From Thiohalophilus sp. (GTDB lineage Bacteria; Pseudomonadota; Gammaproteobacteria; UBA6429; Thiohalophilaceae): 43,778 bases of DNA. Under the pieces are notes generated by a model. The model was not told where the DNA came from, searched no databases, and was given only the letters and a program-made list of their open reading frames with translations. The translations under genes were made by a program, and so were the position numbers. Of this stretch, positions 1 through 7,742 are shown piece by piece. Location: contig NZ_JAXHMV010000003.1 of assembly GCF_034521165.1 (NCBI RefSeq), positions 1 through 43,778 of the forward strand, read 5' to 3'. Numbering within the stretch: position 1 is the stretch's first letter; every line of letters starts with the position of its first letter.

Positions 1-1
1 T

Positions 2-1147
2 GCGGCGATCTTTGCCGCCGCCGATCGCCAGAATCTCGATCTAATGGCGCACGAGGATGTTCAGGAGTTGCTGGTGCTGGCTTTCGAGCTTTTGAGCGGC
101 CGTGAGATCACCCGTCTGGTGATCGATTATGAGGGCGGCTGGCAGCAGGTACGCAGTCTGGATGAGGTGGAGGACGCGCGTAATCGTTACAGCGTTCGCC
201 AGGCGATGGCCACCACGCGCCTGCAGGCGCTGGCGGCCTATCTGTCGGATCATCCCGAGCTGGGGTTCGATGAGTCGGTGACCAGTTTGTCGCCGGAGGA
301 GCTGTTGGCCCGGCTGGCCTCCGGGCTGGAGCAACTGGTCCAGCAGGGCCGGCTCGGTGAGGCGGCCAGCTGGCCGGAGTTGAAAACGATTCTGGATCTG
401 GTGCGGGAAAGCCGTCGGGCCAGCGAGGAAGTTCAAAAATGGCGGGATCGTTATATCCGGGCGCTGGAGCGCTGGGAAGAGTTACGCCAGCGCCATGCCA
501 GACAGCCCGCGCAACTTGTGTTGCCGCGTCGCTCGCGGGGACTGCGGATTCGCGAAGAGCGCATTGCGCTGGATGATGAAGCGAAGATCGAAGTGGCGAA
601 GCAGTTTTGCGAATACCTGCGCGGGCTCGGTTTTCGGTCCACCGAGGCGGGGCTGCAACGCGGCGGGCGATCGTTAAACAGCGAGGATATCAAGCGCCTG
701 GCGATTCGCCTGGTGCTGATCCTGCAGTCGTATGTCCCGTTGACCGACGCCAGCATTCAGCGGGCGATCTACAGCAGTCGTGCCGCCTATCTCGGCGGGC
801 TGGAAGCCGGCTTCAGCGCCGATGCCAAGGCGGGCCTGGGGGCCGCGGCGGTGCGCGAGGTGCGCGAGGACCTGGGCAAAAGTGCCGAGTACCTGGCATT
901 GCGTATTCGCCGGGTGTATCAGGTGCCGTTGAGCGATTCGATGATCGATTTTCTGGTGGAACATTACAACGCCAATCGGGAACGGCTGGAGGTGATTGCC
1001 GCCTCGCCACTGGAGGAGACACCCTATTCAAACCAGTTCGCCGGTATTTTGCAGGGCTTATCGATGGACTCGGAACGCTGGCGTCGGATTATCCAGCAAC
1101 TCGAGCGCCTGTTGCATGATTACGATCACCGCCGGGTTCAGCGTTAG
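2..1147 (+). CDS. Unrecognised protein, 5' end cut by the window edge
   Basis: The reading frame is open from the first bases of the window to a TAG stop at 1145-1147, so the gene probably begins upstream. An internal ATG lies at 44, but the 14 codons before it are also open and there is no clear ribosome binding site in front of it. The visible part (about 381 residues) is soluble, with no signal peptide or membrane segment. It is rich in Glu, Arg and Leu. A stretch near residues 120-165 (EEVQKWRDRYIRALERWEEL) has the charge pattern of a helical coiled coil. A second helical half contains SYVPLTDASIQRAIYSSRAAYLGG-like text. I do not recognise the family and assign no function. It is followed by two hairpins with T runs that could end its transcript. 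Confidence 0.7.
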   Translation, partial: AAIFAAADRQNLDLMAHEDVQELLVLAFELLSGREITRLVIDYEGGWQQVRSLDEVEDARNRYSVRQAMATTRLQALAAYLSDHPELGFDESVTSLSPEELLARLASGLEQLVQQGRLGEAASWPELKTILDLVRESRRASEEVQKWRDRYIRALERWEELRQRHARQPAQLVLPRRSRGLRIREERIALDDEAKIEVAKQFCEYLRGLGFRSTEAGLQRGGRSLNSEDIKRLAIRLVLILQSYVPLTDASIQRAIYSSRAAYLGGLEAGFSADAKAGLGAAAVREVREDLGKSAEYLALRIRRVYQVPLSDSMIDFLVEHYNANRERLEVIAASPLEETPYSNQFAGILQGLSMDSERWRRIIQQLERLLHDYDHRRVQR

Positions 1148-1277
1148 CCGCTCGCGGTCGCGAGCCCATTGATCGGGGCTGTGAGACTGGCCGGAACTTT
1201 CCCGGTCCGGGGGTGTCCTATTTTGTGAGCGCAGTAATGCGCTTATTCCCGCAACCCTCCCTGTAGTGGGAATTAAA

Positions 1278-1306
1278 AGCCCGGTTTCCCCAAGCCGGGC
1301 TATTTT
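1278..1306 (+). terminator. Hairpin with short T run after the first gene
   Basis: AGCCCGG at 1278-1284 pairs with CCGGGCT at 1295-1301 and is followed by ATTTT. It lies about 130 bases after the stop at 1147. The T run is short, so termination is plausible but weak. Confidence 0.5.
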
Positions 1307-1310
1307 GAAG

Positions 1311-1355
1311 GCCCCGGACGGCGCTTTATCCCCACTTCGTCCGGGGCATTTTTTT
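1311..1355 (+). terminator. Rho-independent terminator
   Basis: GCCCCGGACG at 1311-1320 pairs perfectly with CGTCCGGGGC at 1338-1347, followed by A and a run of seven T. The loop is 17 bases. It stands directly after the weaker hairpin, giving a double terminator downstream of the first gene. Confidence 0.7.
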
Positions 1356-1422
1356 GCCCACTTTATATTCTGACTAATTCTGCAGGTCACGCTGGCGTTA
1401 GCCTGCGTGACACCCTGCTGAC

Positions 1423-1870
1423 CTCTCGCAGAGACGCCAGGGGTAGAGAAACTGCACGCGTTTATTCTCCGCGCACGCTGCGTCTCCGCGAGAGTAATTC
1501 CATTGGTAGGCCGGACTGCAACGCGATGTCCGGCAATCAGCGGTGTTGTTCGATGTTTCGGTGGTTATCCCTGTTTGGGGCAGGTGTCGTAGTAAGGAAA
1601 AAGCGGAACTCTCGCAGAGACGCCATGGCGCAGAGAAATCTGATATTGCGTATTCTCAGCGTCGCTCTGCGTCTCTGCGAGAGCCGTCCATTGGTAGGCC
1701 GGACATAGCAACGCGGTGTCCGGCAATCGGCGGTGTTGTTCGGTGTTTCGGTGGTTATCCCTGTTTGAGGCAGGTGTCGTAGAAGGAAAAAGCGGATCTC
1801 TCGCAGAGACGCCACGGCGCAGAGAAACTACTATCGTTTATTCTCTGCGACCTCTGCGTCTCTGCGAGAG
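1423..1870. repeat. Tandem cluster of foldback elements and REP-like hairpins
   Basis: The gene-free stretch 1148-1927 is filled mainly by this cluster. Three foldback elements (1423-1494, 1609-1683, 1798-1870) each start with CTCTCGCAGAGACGCC and end in its near inverse (GCGTCTCTGCGAGAG in the last two, one mismatch in the first). Between them lie REP-like hairpins at 1506-1536 and about 1694-1727, in which GCCGGAC pairs with GTCCGGC. A shared spacer containing GGTTATCCCTGTTTG follows each hairpin. The whole unit of about 186-189 bp is therefore repeated in tandem. Short open frames across it are by-products of the repeat and were not called as genes. Confidence 0.85.
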
Positions 1871-1927
1871 TCTTATAGCCGGGTAGAATGCCTTCTGTGC
1901 ATCATCATCTCGACCCGGAATAGATGT

Positions 1928-3223
1928 TCAGAACGCCGCGTCAAAGCCGACCAGGAAATAGTTTTCGTTGGTCAGGTGGCCGGTCCAGTAGGTGCCGGTT
2001 TTGGCTACATCACTTTGCAGATCGGCATTGAACTCGATCACGCCCTTGACGTTGCGCATGAAATAATAGGAGGCCGTATAGGTCACCGTCTCCATGGCGA
2101 TACCTTCATAGATGGTATCGGTGTTTTCCAGATCCCCGGCGTCGGCGTAGTTATACAGCAGTGAATGGGCCCAGCGCGGACTGTGGATGTAATCGATTCC
2201 GACAAAGCCGCCGAACCATTCGTAGTTTTGGCCGGCATTGATGAAGCCGTCCCACTCGTTCCACAGGGCCTGGGCGAACCAGTAGGTCTTGTTGCCGAGC
2301 TTGCCGTTGAAATCGAGGCCGACGATGTTCTTGTCGGTCTGACGATTGCCGCTACCGGTACCGGCGGGATTGTTTCCATCGGTAATTGCATTTTTTTGCT
2401 GGCCGCTGTAACCGAACAGCCCGGCGGCGACCGGTCCGATATCCCCGCCGATGCGGCCGAACACCGCTTTGGACGTATCGTTGTCGAACAGATGGTCCGA
2501 GCGCTGATACCCGGGGCTGTTGATGGTGAGGTTCTCCTTGATGCCGTTGCCGTTGACCAGGCCGACGGCCAGATCCAGTGGCCCGGCGGTGGTGTCGAAG
2601 ATGACACCGCGATCATAGGTGATGCCGGCCATGCGATAGGCCATGTAGTCCTGGAAGGTCAGGCGGGTCTCGCGCGGGAACATCAGATCCGAGACCTGGA
2701 ACTGGCCGAGCATCATGCCCACATCCGTGCCGAACAGGGCATCGTGGGAGAACCAGGCATCCTCGACGATGGTCTCGCCGTTGCCGCCCTTCTCGGCGAA
2801 GATCGCGTAAAAGTAATAGGTAATGTGTTCCGACAACGGGGCGCTGGAGAGCATCTTGATCAGATAGGGCGACTGAAAATCACTGTCGACTTCCGTGGAT
2901 TCCCCGGTGGTCAGGTCGGTGATCGCCTCGGCATCGCGCGCCTGGGCAAAGGCCTGGGCGCGAAACGCTATCGGCGGGGTCTTGGCCAGGGCCAGCATGT
3001 CGTCGCCGGTGGCCACGGTGTTGTCCTTCCAGTTGGGCAGGCGGAAGTTGGAGGCAGCAAAGCTTTCCCCGAACGCGTTCAGCTTGGGAAAGGCGGCGTG
3101 ACAGGTGGCGCAGGACATTTTGTAGTCGCGGGCGAAGGCCGGCATGGCGTTCGCCTCGGGCAGCAGCAGGATCAGCAGCAGCAAACTGCTGAACAGGGTG
3201 TGCAGATGAAAGCGTTTGAGCAT
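1928..3223 (-). CDS. Monoheme cytochrome c fused to a predicted outer-membrane beta-barrel
   Basis: 431 residues. A signal peptide (about residues 1-26, ending PEANA) is followed at once by MPAFARDYKMSCATCH, a single CXXCH heme site at Cys38-Cys41-His42. The remaining ~380 residues have no further heme site. They show alternating aromatic and polar strands, many Gly/Asn/Asp turns, and end in Phe (FLVGFDAAF), the usual C-terminal signal of outer-membrane barrels. A short N-terminal heme domain followed by a porin-like barrel is the layout of Cyc2-type iron-oxidising outer-membrane cytochromes, which are of similar length. That suggests electron transfer across the outer membrane, but the family match is by architecture only and the substrate is unknown. 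GGGGAG lies about 8 bases before the ATG. It is monocistronic and has a perfect palindrome upstream. Confidence 0.75.
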   Translation of the reverse strand: MLKRFHLHTLFSSLLLLILLLPEANAMPAFARDYKMSCATCHAAFPKLNAFGESFAASNFRLPNWKDNTVATGDDMLALAKTPPIAFRAQAFAQARDAEAITDLTTGESTEVDSDFQSPYLIKMLSSAPLSEHITYYFYAIFAEKGGNGETIVEDAWFSHDALFGTDVGMMLGQFQVSDLMFPRETRLTFQDYMAYRMAGITYDRGVIFDTTAGPLDLAVGLVNGNGIKENLTINSPGYQRSDHLFDNDTSKAVFGRIGGDIGPVAAGLFGYSGQQKNAITDGNNPAGTGSGNRQTDKNIVGLDFNGKLGNKTYWFAQALWNEWDGFINAGQNYEWFGGFVGIDYIHSPRWAHSLLYNYADAGDLENTDTIYEGIAMETVTYTASYYFMRNVKGVIEFNADLQSDVAKTGTYWTGHLTNENYFLVGFDAAF

Positions 3224-3531
3224 GGTTGTTCTCCCCGTTGCAATGGCAAGTTGTTTTTGAACCGGCCCGGTGTAACCCGCGGGTTACGGTAAGCCCGGCC
3301 GGATCGGTTGTTTATCAGGACATTCTAGCGGACTTTTCTGAAATGAAACTGAATCGGGAACCAGTGGCATAGATTTAACAAACGTTCACAATCGCCGCCT
3401 GTTACCGGGGCATCGGGCGCACTACGCTGAGAGTGTCTGACCCCGCTTAACCCAGAGCGGGATTCAAGGCCCGGTCCCCAATGCCGGGCGAACTTGACCC
3501 CGGAATGACGCAATTCCCCACATCCCAACCC
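3224..3531. other. Intergenic region between the cytochrome-barrel gene and engB
   Basis: 308 bases without a gene. They hold a 16-bp perfect palindrome (3272-3287) and GC-rich inverted segments such as CCCGCTTAACCCAGAGCGGG near 3442-3461. CCCCGGAAT at 3499-3507 pairs with ATTCCGGGG at 3534-3542, followed by nine T on the plus strand, but no plus-strand gene is available for it to terminate. The minus strand has no T run there, so I do not call a terminator for engB. Confidence 0.5.
3272..3287. promoter_or_regulatory. Perfect 16-bp palindrome upstream of the cytochrome-barrel gene
   Basis: GTAACCCGCGGGTTAC is its own reverse complement. It ends 49 bases before the ATG of the gene at 3223, where an operator for a dimeric regulator would sit. 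No regulator can be named from the sequence. Confidence 0.4.
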
Positions 3532-4182
3532 CTATTCCGGGGTTTTTTTTTGCTGCCCTTGATCCGGCTCAAGGTCGAGCCAGCGGTTGACCACGTTTAA
3601 TGCCTCCTCGAGCCCCTGTTTTTTGGTGGCGGAGAACAGTTGTGCGCTGGCCTGGGGATAATCGGCCAGCTGTTTGCGCACCGCCAGCAGGGTGTTTTGT
3701 GCCGGCCCCCGCTTGAGCTTGTCGGCCTTGGTCAACAGGATGTGGGCCGGCAGGTCGGCGTGGCGGCAGAATTCGAGCATTTGCCAGTCGTAGTCGGTCA
3801 GCGGGTGACGAATATCCATCAGCAGGATCAGGCCGGCCAGGGACTGGCGTTGCTGCAGATAGACCGCCATGGCCTCGCCCCACTCGCGCTGCACGGCCTC
3901 GGGCACCCGGGCAAAACCGTAGCCGGGCAGATCCACCAGCCGGCGCCGCTCGTCCAGGGCGAAGAAGACCAGGTGCTGGGTGCGCCCGGGCGTCTTGCTG
4001 GTGCGGGCCAGGGCCTTGCGCCCGGTCAGAGCATTGAGCGCGCTGGATTTGCCGGCGTTCGAGCGCCCCGCGAAGGCGACTTCGACGCCTGTATCCGCCG
4101 GCGCCTGCTGCGGCCGGGGCACGCTGAGCAGGAAGTGGATGGCGGCGTAGGGTCGGCGTAACTGGTCGAATCGGGTACTCAC
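3532..4182 (-). CDS. engB: Ribosome biogenesis GTP-binding protein EngB/YihA
   Basis: 216 residues from a GTG at 4182 (VSTRFDQL). The frame is open further upstream, but a start there would add 37 residues absent from the usual ~210-residue family, and a GAGG lies just before the GTG. All GTPase motifs are present: G1 GRSNAGKS, the switch I region around SKTPGRT, G3 DLPGYG, G4 TKAD and G5 SATKK. The family assists 50S subunit assembly in the cytoplasm. The C-terminus ends in a short Lys/Gln-rich tail. It is divergent from the cytochrome c5/c4 genes; engB beside cytochrome c4 is a known gammaproteobacterial arrangement. Confidence 0.95.
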   Translation of the reverse strand: MSTRFDQLRRPYAAIHFLLSVPRPQQAPADTGVEVAFAGRSNAGKSSALNALTGRKALARTSKTPGRTQHLVFFALDERRRLVDLPGYGFARVPEAVQREWGEAMAVYLQQRQSLAGLILLMDIRHPLTDYDWQMLEFCRHADLPAHILLTKADKLKRGPAQNTLLAVRKQLADYPQASAQLFSATKKQGLEEALNVVNRWLDLEPDQGQQKKTPE

Positions 4183-4218
4183 GGCGCCTCGGTAGTGGGT
4201 TTCGGCGTGGCTCTGGGG

Positions 4219-4224
4219 TATAAT
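4219..4224 (+). promoter_or_regulatory. Possible -10 box for the cytochrome c5/c4 transcript
   Basis: A perfect TATAAT lies in the engB/cytochrome divergent region on the plus strand, with no good -35 at 17 bases. If used, it gives a leader of about 135 bases before the ATG at 4366. Suggestive only. Confidence 0.25.
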
Positions 4225-4365
4225 GGGTCGTCTTGACCGGATATTGAGCAGCTGATATACAGACTGCCGCTTCGTGTGCACAGATTCTAGCATGACGAAC
4301 CTGGGGACGGCGTCATGGTCGAAAGTTTTATACCATCAACATCGATTGGAGTTAGGAGTAGACTA

Positions 4366-4671
4366 ATGAAAAAAGCAATCACCGGTACTGTCGTATCTCT
4401 GGCCATGCTGGGTCTGGCTTCCGTTGCCTCGGCGGCTGAAGGTCAACAAACCTATCAGCAGGCCTGCTTCGCCTGTCATGGCACCGGCGCCGCCGGCGCA
4501 CCGAAGCTGGAAAAGAGCGCCTGGGCGGATCGTCTGTCCAAGGGGAAAGAGACCCTGTATAACCATGCTCTTAATGGTTTCAATGCCATGCCGGCCAAGG
4601 GCGGCCGCGCGGATCTGAGCGATGCGGACGTCAAGGCCGCGGTCGATTACATGCTCTCCGAGGTCCAGTAA
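4366..4671 (+). CDS. Periplasmic cytochrome c5 family protein
   Basis: 101 residues. The ATG at 4366 follows AGGAG at a good distance; an upstream in-frame ATG at 4315 would spoil the signal peptide. The signal peptide is about residues 1-23 (KKAITGTVVSLAMLGLASVASAA). One heme site CFACH lies at residues 34-38 and the likely axial Met is Met75 in NAMPAKGG. The motif GAAGAPKL and the size fit the small monoheme c5/c-555 group, which carries electrons between the bc1 complex and terminal oxidases in the periplasm. It lies 46 bases upstream of cytochrome c4, probably co-transcribed. A membrane-anchored relative is encoded at 31275. Confidence 0.9.
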   Translation: MKKAITGTVVSLAMLGLASVASAAEGQQTYQQACFACHGTGAAGAPKLEKSAWADRLSKGKETLYNHALNGFNAMPAKGGRADLSDADVKAAVDYMLSEVQ

Positions 4672-4717
4672 GCGTCCGAACAGTTTGTCAAACATCGCAA
4701 GGTTGGTTTAATCACAA

Positions 4718-5338
4718 ATGAAGTATTCAACGTTAGTCAGTTTTCTCTCGGTAGTCCTGTTTGTACCGGCGTTTGCCTCCACGGCCCAGGCGGCCGGCGA
4801 TGCCAAAGCCGGTGAAGCCAAGGTCGCAGCCTGTGTCGCCTGCCACGGCGAAAAAGGTAACAGTGCGGTTGCCAATTTTCCCAAGCTGGCGGGTCAGCAT
4901 GCCGGCTATGTTGCCAAGCAGCTGGCGGATTTCAAACGGGGTGAGACCCGTTCCGATCCGCTGATGGCCGGTCAGGTTGCCGGTTTGAGCGAGCAGGACA
5001 TGGCGGACATTGGCGCCTACTATGCCAAACAGTCTCCCAGCATGGGTCAGGCCGATGAAGAACTGGCGGCGTTTGGTGAGAAACTCTACCGGGGCGGTAA
5101 TCCTGAAAAGGGCCTGACGGCCTGTATCGCCTGCCATGGTCCGACCGGGGCCGGGAATCCGGCAGCGAATTTCCCGCTGTTGAGCGGCCAGCATACCGAT
5201 TATCTGGTCAAGGCCCTCAAGGATTTTCGTGACGGCAAGCGGACCAACGATATGAATGGCATGATGCGGGATATCGCCCGCAAGATGAACGATCGGGAAA
5301 TCAAGGCGGTTTCGTCTTATATTTCCGGTTTGCACTGA
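4718..5338 (+). CDS. Diheme cytochrome c4
   Basis: 206 residues, the usual size of cytochrome c4. A signal peptide ends near AQAA (residue 26). Two homologous domains each carry one heme site, CVACH at 39-43 and CIACH at 136-140. Each is followed by the family's FPxLxGQH-type segment (FPKLAGQH, FPLLSGQH) and a Met-containing segment (LMAGQVAG, MNGMMRDI). The protein is periplasmic or attached to the outer face of the inner membrane and passes electrons to oxidases such as cbb3. The Shine-Dalgarno is poor. A strong terminator follows at 5378, so c5 and c4 form a short operon apart from resB. Confidence 0.95.
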   Translation: MKYSTLVSFLSVVLFVPAFASTAQAAGDAKAGEAKVAACVACHGEKGNSAVANFPKLAGQHAGYVAKQLADFKRGETRSDPLMAGQVAGLSEQDMADIGAYYAKQSPSMGQADEELAAFGEKLYRGGNPEKGLTACIACHGPTGAGNPAANFPLLSGQHTDYLVKALKDFRDGKRTNDMNGMMRDIARKMNDREIKAVSSYISGLH

Positions 5339-5377
5339 TGGCCGGTTACTGATTGTTCCGACAAACGAAGCAAGATA

Positions 5378-5404
5378 AAAAAGGGCGGATCTCCGCCCTT
5401 TTTT
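5378..5404 (+). terminator. Rho-independent terminator after cytochrome c4
   Basis: AAGGGCGGA pairs with TCCGCCCTT around 5381-5400 and is followed by a run of T to 5404; A-rich bases precede it. It is 40 bases after the cytochrome c4 stop. Confidence 0.9.
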
Positions 5405-5664
5405 GCGCCTGAAAGTCGACTTTTTATCCGCAGCGAAGGAACTTTGTATCGCTCGAAGCAGACTTAAGAGAGTGACAGGGCGCACCGGGACGACCCGCCT
5501 CGGTGCCGGACAAAATAACCATAATAGTTTACAGATAAAAACGCAGATAACTCCTGCCCGGTACAACACCAGAATATAAACCGCGTCCCGCGGGGCGAGG
5601 TTAAATTTATCCCGGGGTGTGATAGCGTAGCGCACCGGATTGGCGATGAGATTGGCGAGCAAGC
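5405..5664 (+). other. Leader region of the resB-ccsB operon
   Basis: With the terminator this makes a 326-base stretch without a gene. I see no repeat, no convincing operator and no clear -35/-10 pair. It most likely holds the promoter for resB. Confidence 0.35.
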
Positions 5665-7722
5665 GTGAGTAAATCCCGACAACAAAAACCGGCCGCCTGG
5701 CTGGAATTCCTCGGTTCCATGAACCTGGCGATCACCATGCTGGTCGTAATCGCCGTGGCGTCGGTGATCGGCACGGTTTTGCAGCAGAACCAGCCTTACC
5801 AGGATTACATCATCAAGTTCGGGCCCTACTGGCACGAGATCTTCAAGGTGCTGGATCTGTACGACGTCTATGGGGCCGTCTGGTTTTTGCTGCTGCTCGG
5901 GTTTTTGCTGTTAAGCACCAGTGTCTGTGTTTATCGCAACGGGCCGGGCATGTTGCGCGATATGGGCCATTATCGCCTGAGCATGAAAGAAAAGTCCCTG
6001 CGGGTCATGCGCAATTTTCGCGAATGGACTCTGGGCGACTCCCCGCAGCAGGTCGAGCAGACCTTCACGCAATATTTTAATAACAAGGGTTACCGTGCCC
6101 GACGCAAGGAAAGCGAAGGCGTTACCGTCCTGGCCCTGATGAAGGGGCAGATGAACCGGCTGGGCTATCTGTTCACCCATGTCGGTATCGTGGTGATCTG
6201 TGTCGGTGGTCTGATGGACGGTAACCTTGGCCTGTCGATTAAAGAATGGCTGGGCGAGATCAAGATCGAAAAACGGGATATCGCCGCCAAGGAAGTGCCG
6301 CCCGTCAGCCGGCTGAGCCCGGCTGAGAACTGGTCGTTTCGCGGCAACATCACGTTGCCGGAAGACAGTGTCAGCAATATGGTATTTCTGAATATCCGTG
6401 ATGGCTATCTGGTTCAGGAGCTGCCATTTGCCGTCGAGCTCAAGGAATTTCGGGTCAAATATTATGATTCCGGTCAGCCCAAGTCCTTTGAAAGCGATCT
6501 GGTGATTCATGACAATCAGCTCGAAGCGCCGAGGGAAGAGACCATCGCGGTGAATCATCCACTGATCTATCGTGGCTATGCTATCTATCAGGCCAGCTTC
6601 TCCGATGGCGGCACAAAGATGCAGCTCAAGGCGTGGCCGCTGTTTGACAGCAACCCGCAACCGATCGAACTGGATGGCAAGGTCGCGGCCAAACGCCAGA
6701 TCGAAACGCCGGATGGCGTGATGACCATTGAGTTTGAGGATTTCAAGGAATTCAATGTGTTCCCCGCCGATGAGGAGCTGGCAGTGGCGCCCAACGAAGA
6801 ATTTGATCAGAGCGAGATGGTGCGCGGCGGTACCATGGGCCAGAGCGGCAAGAAGTTCACCAATTACGGCCCCAGTTTTACCTTCCGGCTGCGGCAGCCC
6901 AACGGCGAGGCGCGTGAATTCGTCAATTACATGGTCCCGGTACGTCAGGAAGGACGTTATTTCTTTTTAAGTGGCATGCGTGAAAGCCAGGCCGAGCCAT
7001 TCCGCTATCTGCATATCCCCGCCGATGACAAGATGTCCGTGGATCGCTTCATGCGTCTTCATGCCTGGTTAAATGACAAGGATCGTGTGCGTCGGATTGC
7101 CGAACAAAGCGCCCGTCAGGCGATGTCCGAAGCGAACATGCAGGATAAGGAGATGTTGCAAAATATCGTGACCTCCATGGTTCGACTGACCAGTGAATTC
7201 AACCGGGGCGGTTATCAGGCGATCGATCGGCGCATTCAGCAAACCGTACCGGAAGAGCAGCAGATGAAAGTCGCGGAGACCTATCTGAAAATTCTCAATA
7301 CCGTGCTGGAAAACCTGTACTGGGAACTGTTGCAGGCGGAAGACGTTGCCCTCGAACAGGGTATCAGCACCGAACAGGGGCGCTGGTTCGAGGATGCAGT
7401 CAATGCCCTGGCATCCATGGGGCCATACAGCTCGCCGTTTTATCTGCAGATGACTAACTTTGATCTGCGTCAGGCCTCGGGCCTGCAGATTACCCGTTCC
7501 CCGGGGAAAAATGTGGTTTATCTGGGCTGTGTGATGTTGATTATCGGGGTGTTCATGATGTTCTATATCACTCATCAGCGCCTGTGGGTGATGATTCGCC
7601 CGGAAGGCGAGGGCAGCCGTGTTATGCTGGCGGGGATGGGCAACCGTAATCAAAATGATTTCAGCAAGGTGTTTGATGGACTCGCCGATGAACTGGATCG
7701 GCATTATGCATCACGTCAATAA
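5665..7722 (+). CDS. resB: Cytochrome c biogenesis protein ResB/Ccs1 (System II)
   Basis: 685 residues from a GTG at 5665. Membrane segments are visible near residues 19-39, 73-91, 170-190 and 618-638. Between the third and fourth lies a large periplasmic region, as in the family. The start of the mature part (FLGSMNLAITMLVVIAVAS, then GTVLQQNQPYQDY) is typical of ResB. Conserved His occur in THVG (TM3) and ITHQR (after TM4). ResB works with CcsB/ResC to move heme to the periplasm and attach it to CXXCH apocytochromes. It is 20 bases upstream of ccsB. Neighbouring cytochromes c4, c5 and the cytochrome-barrel protein are likely clients. The start is not firmly fixed because the ribosome binding site is weak. 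Confidence 0.95.
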   Translation: MSKSRQQKPAAWLEFLGSMNLAITMLVVIAVASVIGTVLQQNQPYQDYIIKFGPYWHEIFKVLDLYDVYGAVWFLLLLGFLLLSTSVCVYRNGPGMLRDMGHYRLSMKEKSLRVMRNFREWTLGDSPQQVEQTFTQYFNNKGYRARRKESEGVTVLALMKGQMNRLGYLFTHVGIVVICVGGLMDGNLGLSIKEWLGEIKIEKRDIAAKEVPPVSRLSPAENWSFRGNITLPEDSVSNMVFLNIRDGYLVQELPFAVELKEFRVKYYDSGQPKSFESDLVIHDNQLEAPREETIAVNHPLIYRGYAIYQASFSDGGTKMQLKAWPLFDSNPQPIELDGKVAAKRQIETPDGVMTIEFEDFKEFNVFPADEELAVAPNEEFDQSEMVRGGTMGQSGKKFTNYGPSFTFRLRQPNGEAREFVNYMVPVRQEGRYFFLSGMRESQAEPFRYLHIPADDKMSVDRFMRLHAWLNDKDRVRRIAEQSARQAMSEANMQDKEMLQNIVTSMVRLTSEFNRGGYQAIDRRIQQTVPEEQQMKVAETYLKILNTVLENLYWELLQAEDVALEQGISTEQGRWFEDAVNALASMGPYSSPFYLQMTNFDLRQASGLQITRSPGKNVVYLGCVMLIIGVFMMFYITHQRLWVMIRPEGEGSRVMLAGMGNRNQNDFSKVFDGLADELDRHYASRQ

Positions 7723-7742
7723 CGACAGACAGGTGACAGACT

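Noticed and set aside
1506..1815. Several short open frames on both strands
   Set aside because: They run through tandem repeats, change with each copy and have no ribosome binding sites.
1423..1870. CRISPR array
   Set aside because: Units are ~186 bp, palindromic and with conserved spacers; no cas gene is present.
2165..3292. Long plus-strand frame opposite the cytochrome-porin gene
   Set aside because: It is the mirror of a gene with a clear signal peptide and heme site; the translation is low-complexity Gly/Val/Asp text of antisense type.
3499..3550. Terminator for engB
   Set aside because: The hairpin's T run is on the plus strand, while engB is on the minus strand and its stop lies within the stem.
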